Part shown: positions 1 to 4,951 of the stretch, in pieces | Position numbering within the stretch: position 1 is the stretch's first letter | How the letters are laid out: the number at the start of each line of letters is the position of its first letter | NCBI GenBank assembly: GCA_913775215.1 | Contig: CAJYKO010000197.1 | Location: 1-5,816 of the forward strand | Direction of reading: 5' to 3' | Source of the DNA: an uncultured Devosia sp. | GTDB taxonomy: Bacteria > Pseudomonadota > Alphaproteobacteria > Rhizobiales > Devosiaceae | DNA length: 5,816 nt | Program-made: the position numbers and the translations under genes | Notes under the pieces: generated by a model | The model's database searches: none | What the model was told of the DNA's origin: nothing | Seen by the model: only the letters and a program-made list of their open reading frames with translations

Positions 1-767
1 CGGTGATGGAGCGCTGGTTTACCCCGGCCTTCCGGCGGAGCGACAATCCGCTTTACGCTGGCGCCCGGACGATGCTGGCCCGCCAGTCGGCGGAGGGCTA
101 TAGCGGCACCTGTGCGGCGATCCGCGACGCCGATTACACCGAGGCAGTGACGCACATTGCCGCGCCGACCCTCTGCGTTGCCGGCGATCAGGATGGTTCG
201 ACGTCGCCTGATCTGGTTCGGTCGATTGCCGATCGTATTCCCGGAAGCCGGTTCGTCGAGATCGCCGATTGCGGGCACATCCCCTGTCTGGAGCAGCCGG
301 CGGCCTATGCGGCTGCAGTTGCCGCCTTCTTGAAGAACCTTTCCCTCGCCACTGCCGGAGCCTTGGCCGGCGATCGTTACAGCCAGGGCATGGTGACCCG
401 TCGTGCGGTGCTGGGCGATGCGCATGTGGATCGGGCGAGCGAATTGGCCACAACCTTCGACCAACCTTTCCAGAGATTGATCACAGAAAGTGCCTGGGGC
501 ACGGTCTGGTCGAGCGATCGGTGGACAAAGAGGGATCGCTCCAACGTGACCATCGCGCTTCTTGCCGCACTTGGGCAATATGAGGAGATGGCGATGCATG
601 TGCGGGCGACCGCCAACACCGGTGCGAGCGAAGACGACATTCGCGAGGCGCTGATGCATGTGGCGATCTATGCTGGTGTGCCCGCTGCCAATCATGGTTT
701 CAAGATCGCCAAGCAGGTGCTGGCCGATCGAAACGCATCCTCCGCGCAAAAGGAGCAGACGACGTGA
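1..767 (+). CDS. pcaL: Fused 3-oxoadipate enol-lactonase / 4-carboxymuconolactone decarboxylase (PcaL-type), 5' partial
   Basis: This bifunctional enzyme of the beta-ketoadipate pathway decarboxylates 4-carboxymuconolactone (C-terminal half) and hydrolyses the resulting 3-oxoadipate enol-lactone to 3-oxoadipate (N-terminal half). It is cytosolic. Counting from the first in-frame codon (position 3), residues 1-112 are the end of an alpha/beta-hydrolase fold. They carry the probable catalytic Asp (GDQD, residue 64) and His (CGHIP, residue 92); the nucleophile Ser must lie upstream of the window. After a short linker, residues 126-243 are a complete carboxymuconolactone decarboxylase (PcaC/AhpD-like) domain, with RRAVLGDAHVDRA at 133-145 and E195-x3-H199. 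No stop separates the two halves, so this is a real fusion, whereas many rhizobia carry separate pcaD and pcaC. The GTG/ATG codons at 3-8 are internal and not the start. The stop overlaps the pcaH start. Family assignment is very secure; the missing N-terminus cannot be judged. Confidence 0.93.
   Translation, partial: VMERWFTPAFRRSDNPLYAGARTMLARQSAEGYSGTCAAIRDADYTEAVTHIAAPTLCVAGDQDGSTSPDLVRSIADRIPGSRFVEIADCGHIPCLEQPAAYAAAVAAFLKNLSLATAGALAGDRYSQGMVTRRAVLGDAHVDRASELATTFDQPFQRLITESAWGTVWSSDRWTKRDRSNVTIALLAALGQYEEMAMHVRATANTGASEDDIREALMHVAIYAGVPAANHGFKIAKQVLADRNASSAQKEQTT
751..755 (+). promoter_or_regulatory. Shine-Dalgarno site for pcaH (supports a GTG start)
   Basis: AGGAG lies 8 nt before the GTG at 764. 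The site is inside the last codons of the pcaL reading frame. It supports the GTG that overlaps the pcaL stop codon as the pcaH start. Confidence 0.75.
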
Positions 768-1504
768 GCAAACACTCTCCGGAAACCCGCCCCTTCTTTG
801 CCCGTGATCGGGAGATGCAGCCGCAGGCTTACACGCCTTGGTACAAGACTTCCGTTTTGCGCTCGCCGCAGCGTGCGCTGATATCGCTCGAGGGCACCAA
901 GAGTGAAATCACCGGCCCGGTCTTTGGCCATGGGTTGCTGAACCCGCTCGATAACGATTTGATCCTGAACTATGCCAAGCCCGGCGAAATGCCCATCGGA
1001 CCGCGCATCCTCGTGCATGGCAGGGTGCTGGACCAGCGGGGAGCGGGCGTTGCCGGCGCGCTTCTGGAATTCTGGCAGGCCAATGCCGGTGGGCGTTATC
1101 GCCACAAGAAGGAGAGCTATCTCGCCGCCGTCGATCCGAATTTCGGCGGTGTCGGTCGCACCATCACCGACGAGAATGGCTATTACTGGTTCAAGACCAT
1201 TCAGCCCGGTCCCTATCCATGGCCGAACGGTGTGAATGACTGGCGTCCGGCCCATATTCATTTCTCGGTTTTCGGTCATGGTTTTCAGCAGCGGTTGATC
1301 ACCCAGATGTATTTCGAGGGCGATCCGCTCATCTGGCGGTGTCCGATCGTCAAGACGATCCCGGATGAGGATGCCATCCGCCGGTTGATCGCGCCGCTCG
1401 ACATGAATGCGACCATTCCCATGGATATGCGCGCCTACAAGTTCGACATCGTGTTGCGTGGTCGCCGCTCCACCTTCTTCGAGAACCGCCCGGAGGGGAA
1501 CTGA
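764..1504 (+). CDS. pcaH: Protocatechuate 3,4-dioxygenase beta subunit
   Basis: The iron-bearing subunit of intradiol protocatechuate 3,4-dioxygenase cleaves the ring of protocatechuate with O2 to give 3-carboxy-cis,cis-muconate. It is cytosolic and works as an alpha/beta complex with PcaG. The protein has 246 residues, usual for PcaH. All four non-haem Fe(III) ligands of the Pseudomonas enzyme are recognisable with identical spacing: Tyr112 (GGRYRHK), Tyr151 (GPYPW), His164 and His166 (WRPAHIHF), plus the active-site Arg161. LEFWQANAGG at 101-110 and LITQMYFEGDPL at 178-189 are further family signatures. The start is GTG at 764, overlapping the upstream stop (GTGA) with an AGGAG 8 nt before it, so translation is probably coupled to pcaL. 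The ATG at 815 is too late because conserved residues precede it. The enzyme appears intact and should be active. Confidence 0.97.
   Translation: MSKHSPETRPFFARDREMQPQAYTPWYKTSVLRSPQRALISLEGTKSEITGPVFGHGLLNPLDNDLILNYAKPGEMPIGPRILVHGRVLDQRGAGVAGALLEFWQANAGGRYRHKKESYLAAVDPNFGGVGRTITDENGYYWFKTIQPGPYPWPNGVNDWRPAHIHFSVFGHGFQQRLITQMYFEGDPLIWRCPIVKTIPDEDAIRRLIAPLDMNATIPMDMRAYKFDIVLRGRRSTFFENRPEGN
1492..1496 (+). promoter_or_regulatory. Shine-Dalgarno site for pcaG
   Basis: GGAGG sits in the last codons of pcaH, 9 nt before the ATG at 1506. It supports that start over the longer in-frame ATG at 1407, which lies deep within pcaH. Confidence 0.75.
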
Positions 1505-1505
1505 C

Positions 1506-2126
1506 ATGGTGCAGCCGCTCGACTATCTGAAGGAAAGCGCCTCCCAGACGGCGGGTCCCTACGTCCATATCGGTTGCACGCCGAACTTCGTCGGCATCAA
1601 CGGCGTCTTCGAGCACGATCTCGGCTCGGGCAAACTCTATGACGATCGGGCCGCCGGCACCCGCATCACCATTCGCGGCACCGTCTTCGACGGCGGCGGC
1701 TATGCACTGAAGGATGCGTTGGTCGAGATCTGGCAGGCCGATGCTCAAGGGCTCTATAACAGCCCGAGCGAGACGGCTGGCGCTGCCGACTCGCATTTTA
1801 CCGGTTGGGGCCGCTCGCCTGGCGATATGGATACCGGTGAGTTCCTGTTCGAAACGATCAAGCCCGGCCGCGTTCCATTCAAGGATGGTCGTTTCATGGC
1901 GCCACACATCACCTTCTGGATTGTCGCGCGCGGCATCAATATCGGTCTGCATACTAGAATGTATTTCCCCGAGGAGGGTGCAGCAAACGCAGCCGATCCG
2001 GTGCTCGCCCGCATCGAGCACAAGGACCGCATTCCAACGCTGATCGCGAAGGCGGATGGTGAGAATGCGTATCGCTTCGACATTCGCCTGCAAGGCGATG
2101 GCGAAACCGTTTTCTTCGATATCTGA
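1506..2126 (+). CDS. pcaG: Protocatechuate 3,4-dioxygenase alpha subunit
   Basis: The alpha subunit of protocatechuate 3,4-dioxygenase pairs with PcaH. It binds no iron itself but completes the active-site pocket. The protein has 206 residues, close to the 200 of Pseudomonas PcaG. Signatures are SQTAGPYVHIG at 13-23 (Thr15 and Pro18 match the pocket residues Thr12/Pro15 of P. putida), VEIWQADAQG at 73-82, MAPHITFWIVARGINIGLHT at 131-150 with the substrate-contacting Arg142 (Arg133 in P. putida), and YRFDIRLQGDGETVFFD near the C-terminus. As expected for alpha, the two Tyr iron ligands of the beta subunit are not conserved as a set. The start at 1506 is chosen because it is 1 bp after the pcaH stop, has GGAGG 9 nt upstream, and matches the family N-terminus; a longer frame opening at 1407 would overlap pcaH by about 100 bp. 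Confidence 0.97.
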   Translation: MVQPLDYLKESASQTAGPYVHIGCTPNFVGINGVFEHDLGSGKLYDDRAAGTRITIRGTVFDGGGYALKDALVEIWQADAQGLYNSPSETAGAADSHFTGWGRSPGDMDTGEFLFETIKPGRVPFKDGRFMAPHITFWIVARGINIGLHTRMYFPEEGAANAADPVLARIEHKDRIPTLIAKADGENAYRFDIRLQGDGETVFFDI

Positions 2127-2131
2127 CCGCC

Positions 2132-3220
2132 ATGAGCCTCTCGCCCTTCGATCATCCTTTCCTCTCCGGCCTCTTCGGCGATGCCGAGATCGCTGCGCTG
2201 TTTTCCGCAGAGGCCGATATTGCTGCAATGATCCGCTTCGAGAGGGCGCTGGCACTGGCCGAGGCAGATTGCGGAATTCTCGCCGTCGATATTGTCCAAA
2301 CGATCGACGCCGCGCTTGGCAGCTTCGTGCCAGACATGGCCGAGCTCGCTGAGGGCACTGCGCGTGATGGCGTGGTCGTTCCTGCGCTCATTCGCCAGAT
2401 GCGCGGGGCGGTCGGTGGGGCGGCTGCGGAGAAAGTACATTTCGGCGCGACCAGCCAGGATGTTATCGATACCGGCCTGATGGTGAGACTGAAGGCGGCG
2501 AACGACATCATCAAGGCTCGGTTGGGCGAGGTGATTGGCGATCTCGACGCACTTTTGAAGCGCGACGGTGACAAGCCGCTGATGGCGCATACGCGGATGC
2601 AGGCCGCAATCGAGATAAAGGCCGCCGATCGGATCGGTTCCTGGCGATCCCCACTCGAACGCACGCAGTCCCGGCTCGCCCATTTTGCCGCCATTGGATT
2701 TTCCGTGCAGTTCGGCGGCGCGGCGGGAACGCTCGAACGCTTTGGGAACGATGGGCCGGCCTTGCGGGCTGCACTTTCCGCCCGTCTCGGCCTTCACGAC
2801 CGTGGGCAATGGCACAGCCAGCGTGATATGATCGCCGAGTTCGCGGGGCTCCTGTCGCTTGTCACCGGCAGCCTCGGCAAGATCGGGCAGGACATCGCCC
2901 TGCTCGCCCAAGCGGGCACCGAGATAAGCCTTGCTGGTGGGGGAGGGTCTTCGGCCATGCCGCACAAGCAGAATCCGGTTGCAGCGGAACTGCTGATCAC
3001 GCTGGCGCGCTTCAACGCGACGCAAGTTTCGGCGCTTCATCAGTCGCTGGTGCATGAGCAGGAGCGGTCGGGTGCCGCCTGGATGCTGGAATGGATGACG
3101 CTGCCGCCCATGGTATTGGCGAGCGCCTCCGCGCTAGGGACTGCGCGCCGACTGCTAGGCGACATCAGACGCATCGGGCGAGAGCCTGGAGAGAACAAAG
3201 GCATCACAGCCGAGGAATAG
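2132..3220 (+). CDS. pcaB: 3-carboxy-cis,cis-muconate cycloisomerase
   Basis: This enzyme cycloisomerises 3-carboxy-cis,cis-muconate, the PcaHG product, to 4-carboxymuconolactone. It is a cytosolic member of the fumarase/aspartase/argininosuccinate-lyase superfamily, normally a homotetramer. The three conserved blocks are visible: HFGATSQDVIDTG at 103-115, HTRMQAAIE at 153-161, and the superfamily signature GGSSAMPHKQNPV at 271-283, whose serine loop (Ser273/274) holds the catalytic base. At 362 residues it lacks the C-terminal extension of the roughly 450-residue pseudomonad enzyme; I believe the short form is usual in rhizobia, from memory. The start is 5 bp after the pcaG stop. I see no good Shine-Dalgarno sequence before it, so initiation probably depends on coupling to pcaG. 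It is the last gene of the pca operon here; the following 310 bp are non-coding. Confidence 0.95.
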   Translation: MSLSPFDHPFLSGLFGDAEIAALFSAEADIAAMIRFERALALAEADCGILAVDIVQTIDAALGSFVPDMAELAEGTARDGVVVPALIRQMRGAVGGAAAEKVHFGATSQDVIDTGLMVRLKAANDIIKARLGEVIGDLDALLKRDGDKPLMAHTRMQAAIEIKAADRIGSWRSPLERTQSRLAHFAAIGFSVQFGGAAGTLERFGNDGPALRAALSARLGLHDRGQWHSQRDMIAEFAGLLSLVTGSLGKIGQDIALLAQAGTEISLAGGGGSSAMPHKQNPVAAELLITLARFNATQVSALHQSLVHEQERSGAAWMLEWMTLPPMVLASASALGTARRLLGDIRRIGREPGENKGITAEE

Positions 3221-3249
3221 CCTGCGAGTGAGGGTGTTCGAGCGTGATC

Positions 3250-3263
3250 GCTGCTTGCTGCTT
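3250..3263 (+). repeat. Two tandem copies of GCTGCTT
   Basis: The heptamer GCTGCTT occurs twice head to tail, 30 bases after the pcaB stop. It is visible directly. No function is evident, and such short repeats can arise by slippage. Confidence 0.6.
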
Positions 3264-3286
3264 CATGATGCATTGAAATCATTGAA
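3262..3286 (+). repeat. Imperfect palindrome with a repeated CATTGAA word
   Basis: TTCATGAT (3262-3269) can pair with ATCATTGAA (3278-3286) across an 8-nt loop, with one bulged T. Inside and overlapping it, CATTGAA occurs twice at a 9-bp period (3271 and 3280). No T-run follows on the + strand (an A-run does), so this is not a normal intrinsic terminator for pcaB. It could be an operator for the downstream promoter or a stem protecting the pca mRNA 3' end. Pairing of this size can be chance. Confidence 0.3.
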
Positions 3287-3349
3287 TAAATAGAAAAAAA
3301 TCGCTCCGAAAATCAGTCGTGAAAGCTGCATTTTCATTCTCCTTGAGCG

Positions 3350-3379
3350 TTGACTTTAAAATGAACTAACTGGTACAAA
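3350..3379 (+). promoter_or_regulatory. Candidate sigma-70-type promoter of the ABC transporter operon
   Basis: TTGACT (3350-3355) is followed after 18 bp by TACAAA (3374-3379), a good -35 and a fair -10 in the AT-rich part of the only large gap in the window. Transcription would start near 3386, leaving a leader of about 145 nt. The -10 box lies within AACTGGTACAAAC, whose CTGGTAC core resembles one half of a GntR/FadR-type operator; ATGAA (3361-3365) and TTCAT (3382-3386) flank it symmetrically. These operator readings are weak inference. The promoter itself is plausible by sequence and position only. Confidence 0.45.
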
Positions 3380-3386
3380 CATTCAT

Positions 3387-3464
3387 ATGTCGGATCTTGA
3401 GAGGCTTGGGAGAGCTCTTCTTGAAACACTATCCGGCAAGAACAAGGGAGCGTTCGAAGCCTGA
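3387..3464 (+). CDS. Possible 25-residue leader peptide in the transporter 5' region
   Basis: An ATG at 3387 opens a 25-codon frame (starting MSDLERLGRALLETLSG, ending GAFEA) that closes at a TGA at 3462-3464, 66 bp before the first permease. No Shine-Dalgarno sequence precedes it, but if the candidate promoter is correct the mRNA would begin at or next to this ATG, so it could be translated leaderless. The peptide could form a short amphipathic helix. It shows no run of one amino acid that would suggest classical attenuation, and I do not recognise it. It may be chance, because frames of this length are common. Confidence 0.2.
   Translation: MSDLERLGRALLETLSGKNKGAFEA
3388..3438 (+). promoter_or_regulatory. 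Potential stem-loop in the transporter leader RNA
   Basis: Bases 3388-3395 (TGTCGGAT) can pair with 3431-3438 (ATCCGGCA), 8 bp with one G-U pair. Inside, GAGAG (3399-3403) can pair with CTCTT (3415-3419). The fold would begin about 2 nt from the predicted transcript start. It matches no riboswitch class I know. Pairing of this length in a 300-nt region is near chance level, so this is a candidate only. Confidence 0.25.
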
Positions 3465-3507
3465 GTGCGGAGAACGGGGAGACGACCCAACGGCGGGCTG
3501 ATGCCTT

Positions 3508-3530
3508 AACCGAAAGGTTGCGGAGGAACC
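3508..3530 (+). promoter_or_regulatory. Shine-Dalgarno of permease gene 1 within two mutually exclusive small hairpins
   Basis: GGAGG (3522-3526), 4 nt before the ATG at 3531, is the ribosome-binding site. Three short blocks surround it: AACC (3508-3511), GGTT (3516-3519) and AACC (3527-3530). GGTT can pair upstream to give a stem capped by a GAAA tetraloop, or downstream to give a stem whose 7-nt loop is GCGGAGG, presenting the Shine-Dalgarno in the loop and burying the bases next to the ATG. The blocks are exact; a switching role is inference. Confidence 0.4.
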
Positions 3531-4199
3531 ATGTCATACAGTCTCGATTTCTCGGCGGTCATCGATCGCCTTCCCGAGCTGCTCGTCGCGTGTCTCGCCA
3601 CCATTGGGCTTGCGATTGCCGGCATGTCGCTGGCAACGATTATCGGGGTCTTGGGGGTTGTGGCGCGTCGGTCGCGTTTTAAGCTGTTGCGCGGCTTCGT
3701 CATCGGCTTCGTAGAGCTGATCCGCAACACGCCCTTCCTGGTCCAAATATTTTTTATCTTCTTTGCCCTGCCGCAGCTTGGTCTGCGCCTTAATCCGACA
3801 GTGACGGCCATCGTCGCGCTGGCGCTCAACGGGGGCGCCTACGCGATCGAAATCATTCGCGGCGGCGTGGATGCCGTTCCCAAGGGGCAGGTGGAAGCAG
3901 GGCTTGCGCTTGGCCTCGGCCGCGCGCAGATCTTCCGCCACATCATTCTGAAGCCTGCGTTGCGGGCGGTCTATCCCTCGCTTACCAGCCAGTTCATTAT
4001 GCTGACGCTGACGACCTCCGTTTGTACGTCCATTGCAGCTTACGAGCTGACCTCCGTGGCGCAGAAGATCGAGGCCGATACCTTCCGCTCCTTCGAGGTC
4101 TATTTCTCCATCACGCTGCTCTACCTCGTGATTTCCTCGCTGATGATGGGTGTCTTCGGTCTCATCTCGCGCCTGTCTTTCAGCTATCCGGTCAAGTGA
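3531..4199 (+). CDS. Polar-amino-acid-type ABC transporter permease (HisM/HisQ family), subunit 1
   Basis: This inner-membrane subunit of an importer belongs to the polar amino acid (PAAT/HisMQ) family. It forms the channel together with the second permease encoded just downstream. The protein has 222 residues. Hydrophobic segments are visible near 17-45, 56-85, 92-108, about 153-171 and 190-212. RNTPFLVQIFF at 65-75 is the family motif usually read as R-G-T-P-L-L-V-Q. The cytoplasmic EAA loop, where the ATPase docks, is at about 122-142 (VEAGLALGLG through IILKP), with Glu122, Gly128 and Pro142; the usual LP is LKP here. The start at 3531 has GGAGG 4 nt upstream. It is probably the first gene of the operon, and the next start lies 10 bp beyond its stop. 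The family is clear. The substrate is not readable from the permease. Confidence 0.92.
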   Translation: MSYSLDFSAVIDRLPELLVACLATIGLAIAGMSLATIIGVLGVVARRSRFKLLRGFVIGFVELIRNTPFLVQIFFIFFALPQLGLRLNPTVTAIVALALNGGAYAIEIIRGGVDAVPKGQVEAGLALGLGRAQIFRHIILKPALRAVYPSLTSQFIMLTLTTSVCTSIAAYELTSVAQKIEADTFRSFEVYFSITLLYLVISSLMMGVFGLISRLSFSYPVK

Positions 4200-4203
4200 G
4201 GAG
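4199..4203 (+). promoter_or_regulatory. Shine-Dalgarno site for permease gene 2
   Basis: AGGAG begins on the last base of the first permease's stop codon and lies 6 nt before the ATG at 4210. It fixes the start of permease 2 there and argues against the in-frame ATG at 4150 inside the preceding gene. Confidence 0.75.
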
Positions 4204-4209
4204 ACGATT

Positions 4210-4860
4210 ATGCCTACCATAGGTCCCAACGAACTGTTCTTCCTCATGCAGGGCCTGAAGTGGACGATCGCGTTAACGCTGATCGGTTTTGCAGGAGGCG
4301 GTGTCTTTGGGCTTCTCGTGGCCTTGGCCCGCACCGCCGAAGCCCCGTCGATGCGTCGGGCAACCGCTGGTTATATCGCTGTCTTTCAGGGGACGCCGCT
4401 CCTGATGCAGCTCTTCGTGGTCTATTACGGCGTGGCTCTGCTCGGCTTCAATATCGATGCCTGGATTGCAGTCGCCATTGCTTTCACACTGCATGCAAGC
4501 GCGTTTCTCGGTGAAATCTGGCGCGGTGGCATACAGGCCGTTCCCAAGGGCCAAACGGAAGCAGCCCGCGCGCTTGGCCTGCATTACAGGTCTATCATGA
4601 AGGACGTTGTCCTGCCGCAGGCGTTGCGCATTTCGCTGCCGGCCACCATCGGTTTCCTGGTGCAGCTCATTAAGGGCACGTCGCTTGCTGCCATCGTCGG
4701 CTTTGTCGAATTGTCGCGCGCCGGCCAGATCGTCTCCAACCAGACCTTCCGCCCGCTCACCGTCTTCGCCATCGTTGGCCTCATCTATTTCCTGATCTGC
4801 TGGCCGCTCTCTCTTTGGGGTGCTGGCGTCGAGAAACGCCTTCAGACCGCCGCTCGATAG
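4210..4860 (+). CDS. Polar-amino-acid-type ABC transporter permease (HisM/HisQ family), subunit 2
   Basis: This second inner-membrane channel subunit presumably pairs with the permease encoded upstream as a heterodimer. The protein has 216 residues. Hydrophobic segments are visible near 17-40, 52-79, 85-101, about 145-165 and 183-203. FQGTPLLMQLFVVYYG at 59-74 is the classic family motif. The EAA loop at 117-136 is canonical (EAARALGLH through VVLPQ), with Glu117, Gly123 and Pro136. Both permeases share the stretch VPKGQ(V/T)EA just before the loop, showing a common origin. The start at 4210 is 10 bp after the upstream stop, with AGGAG 6 nt before it; the longer frame from 4150 would overlap the upstream gene by 50 bp without its own ribosome-binding site. 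A 91-bp gap with a possible hairpin separates it from the binding-protein gene. Confidence 0.93.
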   Translation: MPTIGPNELFFLMQGLKWTIALTLIGFAGGGVFGLLVALARTAEAPSMRRATAGYIAVFQGTPLLMQLFVVYYGVALLGFNIDAWIAVAIAFTLHASAFLGEIWRGGIQAVPKGQTEAARALGLHYRSIMKDVVLPQALRISLPATIGFLVQLIKGTSLAAIVGFVELSRAGQIVSNQTFRPLTVFAIVGLIYFLICWPLSLWGAGVEKRLQTAAR

Positions 4861-4875
4861 AGCGTCGTGAAAGAC

Positions 4876-4897
4876 CCGTCGATTTTCCGGTCGATGG
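4876..4897 (+). promoter_or_regulatory. Potential hairpin between permease 2 and the binding-protein gene
   Basis: CCGTCGA (4876-4882) can pair with TCGATGG (4891-4897), 7 bp with one G-U pair and an 8-nt loop containing TTTT. No T-run follows, so it is not an intrinsic terminator. Binding-protein genes are commonly expressed above their permeases, and a stem at this place could mark an RNA processing point or shield the downstream mRNA 5' end. That role is inference. Confidence 0.35.
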
Positions 4898-4940
4898 TGG
4901 AGGAGATCTGCTTTCGTGACCATACATTCATCAGTTTACA

Positions 4941-4946
4941 AGGAGG
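4941..4946 (+). promoter_or_regulatory. Strong Shine-Dalgarno site for the binding-protein gene
   Basis: AGGAGG lies 5 nt before the ATG at 4952 and 8 nt before the adjacent ATG at 4955. It rules out the in-frame GTG at 4916, which lies upstream of it. It is one of the two strongest ribosome-binding sites in the window, in keeping with the high demand for periplasmic binding proteins. Confidence 0.85.
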
Positions 4947-4951
4947 AGAAT

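Larger units (their letters stand above)
3221..3530 (+). other. Intergenic region between the pca operon and the ABC transporter operon
   Basis: This 310-bp gap has no convincing protein gene on either strand. The first 170 bases are distinctly AT-richer than the surrounding coding DNA, with A-runs near 3288-3300, and look regulatory. The rest returns to higher GC and would be the transcribed leader of the transporter operon. It holds short tandem repeats, an imperfect palindrome, a candidate promoter, a 25-codon frame and potential RNA hairpins, listed separately. I found no intrinsic terminator with a U-tract for the pca operon, so how that transcript ends is unresolved. Confidence 0.8.

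Noticed and set aside
1407..1505. Longer N-terminus for pcaG
   Set aside because: It would overlap pcaH by about 100 bp. The family N-terminus and the GGAGG at 1492-1496 fit the ATG at 1506.
692..1507. Open frame of about 270 codons on the - strand, opposite pcaH
   Set aside because: It is antisense to an intact, well-conserved gene, with no recognisable family motif. It is a shadow frame.
1754..3055. Long open frame of about 430 codons on the - strand, opposite pcaG and pcaB
   Set aside because: It lies wholly opposite two confidently identified genes, has a low-complexity Arg-rich translation with no recognisable domain, and is what GC-rich codon use produces on the opposite strand.
3241..3252. 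Small hairpin AGCG-TGAT-CGCT after pcaB as an intrinsic terminator
   Set aside because: The stem is only 4 bp and no T-run follows.
3040..3282. Small - strand frame running from the pcaB end into the gap
   Set aside because: Most of it is antisense to pcaB, and it has no ribosome-binding site or recognisable product.
3371..3389. Sigma-54 (-24/-12) promoter around TGGTACAAACATTCATATG
   Set aside because: A GG is present, but the GC of the -12 element is missing at the required distance.
4150..4209. Longer N-terminus for permease 2
   Set aside because: It lies within permease 1, and the AGGAG at 4199-4203 is placed for the ATG at 4210.
3534..4334. Open frame of about 266 codons on the - strand, opposite the permease genes
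   Set aside because: Its charged, low-complexity translation is the mirror of membrane-protein codons. No family is recognised.
4916..4951. GTG start for the binding protein
   Set aside because: The extra residues would precede the signal peptide without reason, and the strong AGGAGG lies downstream of this GTG.
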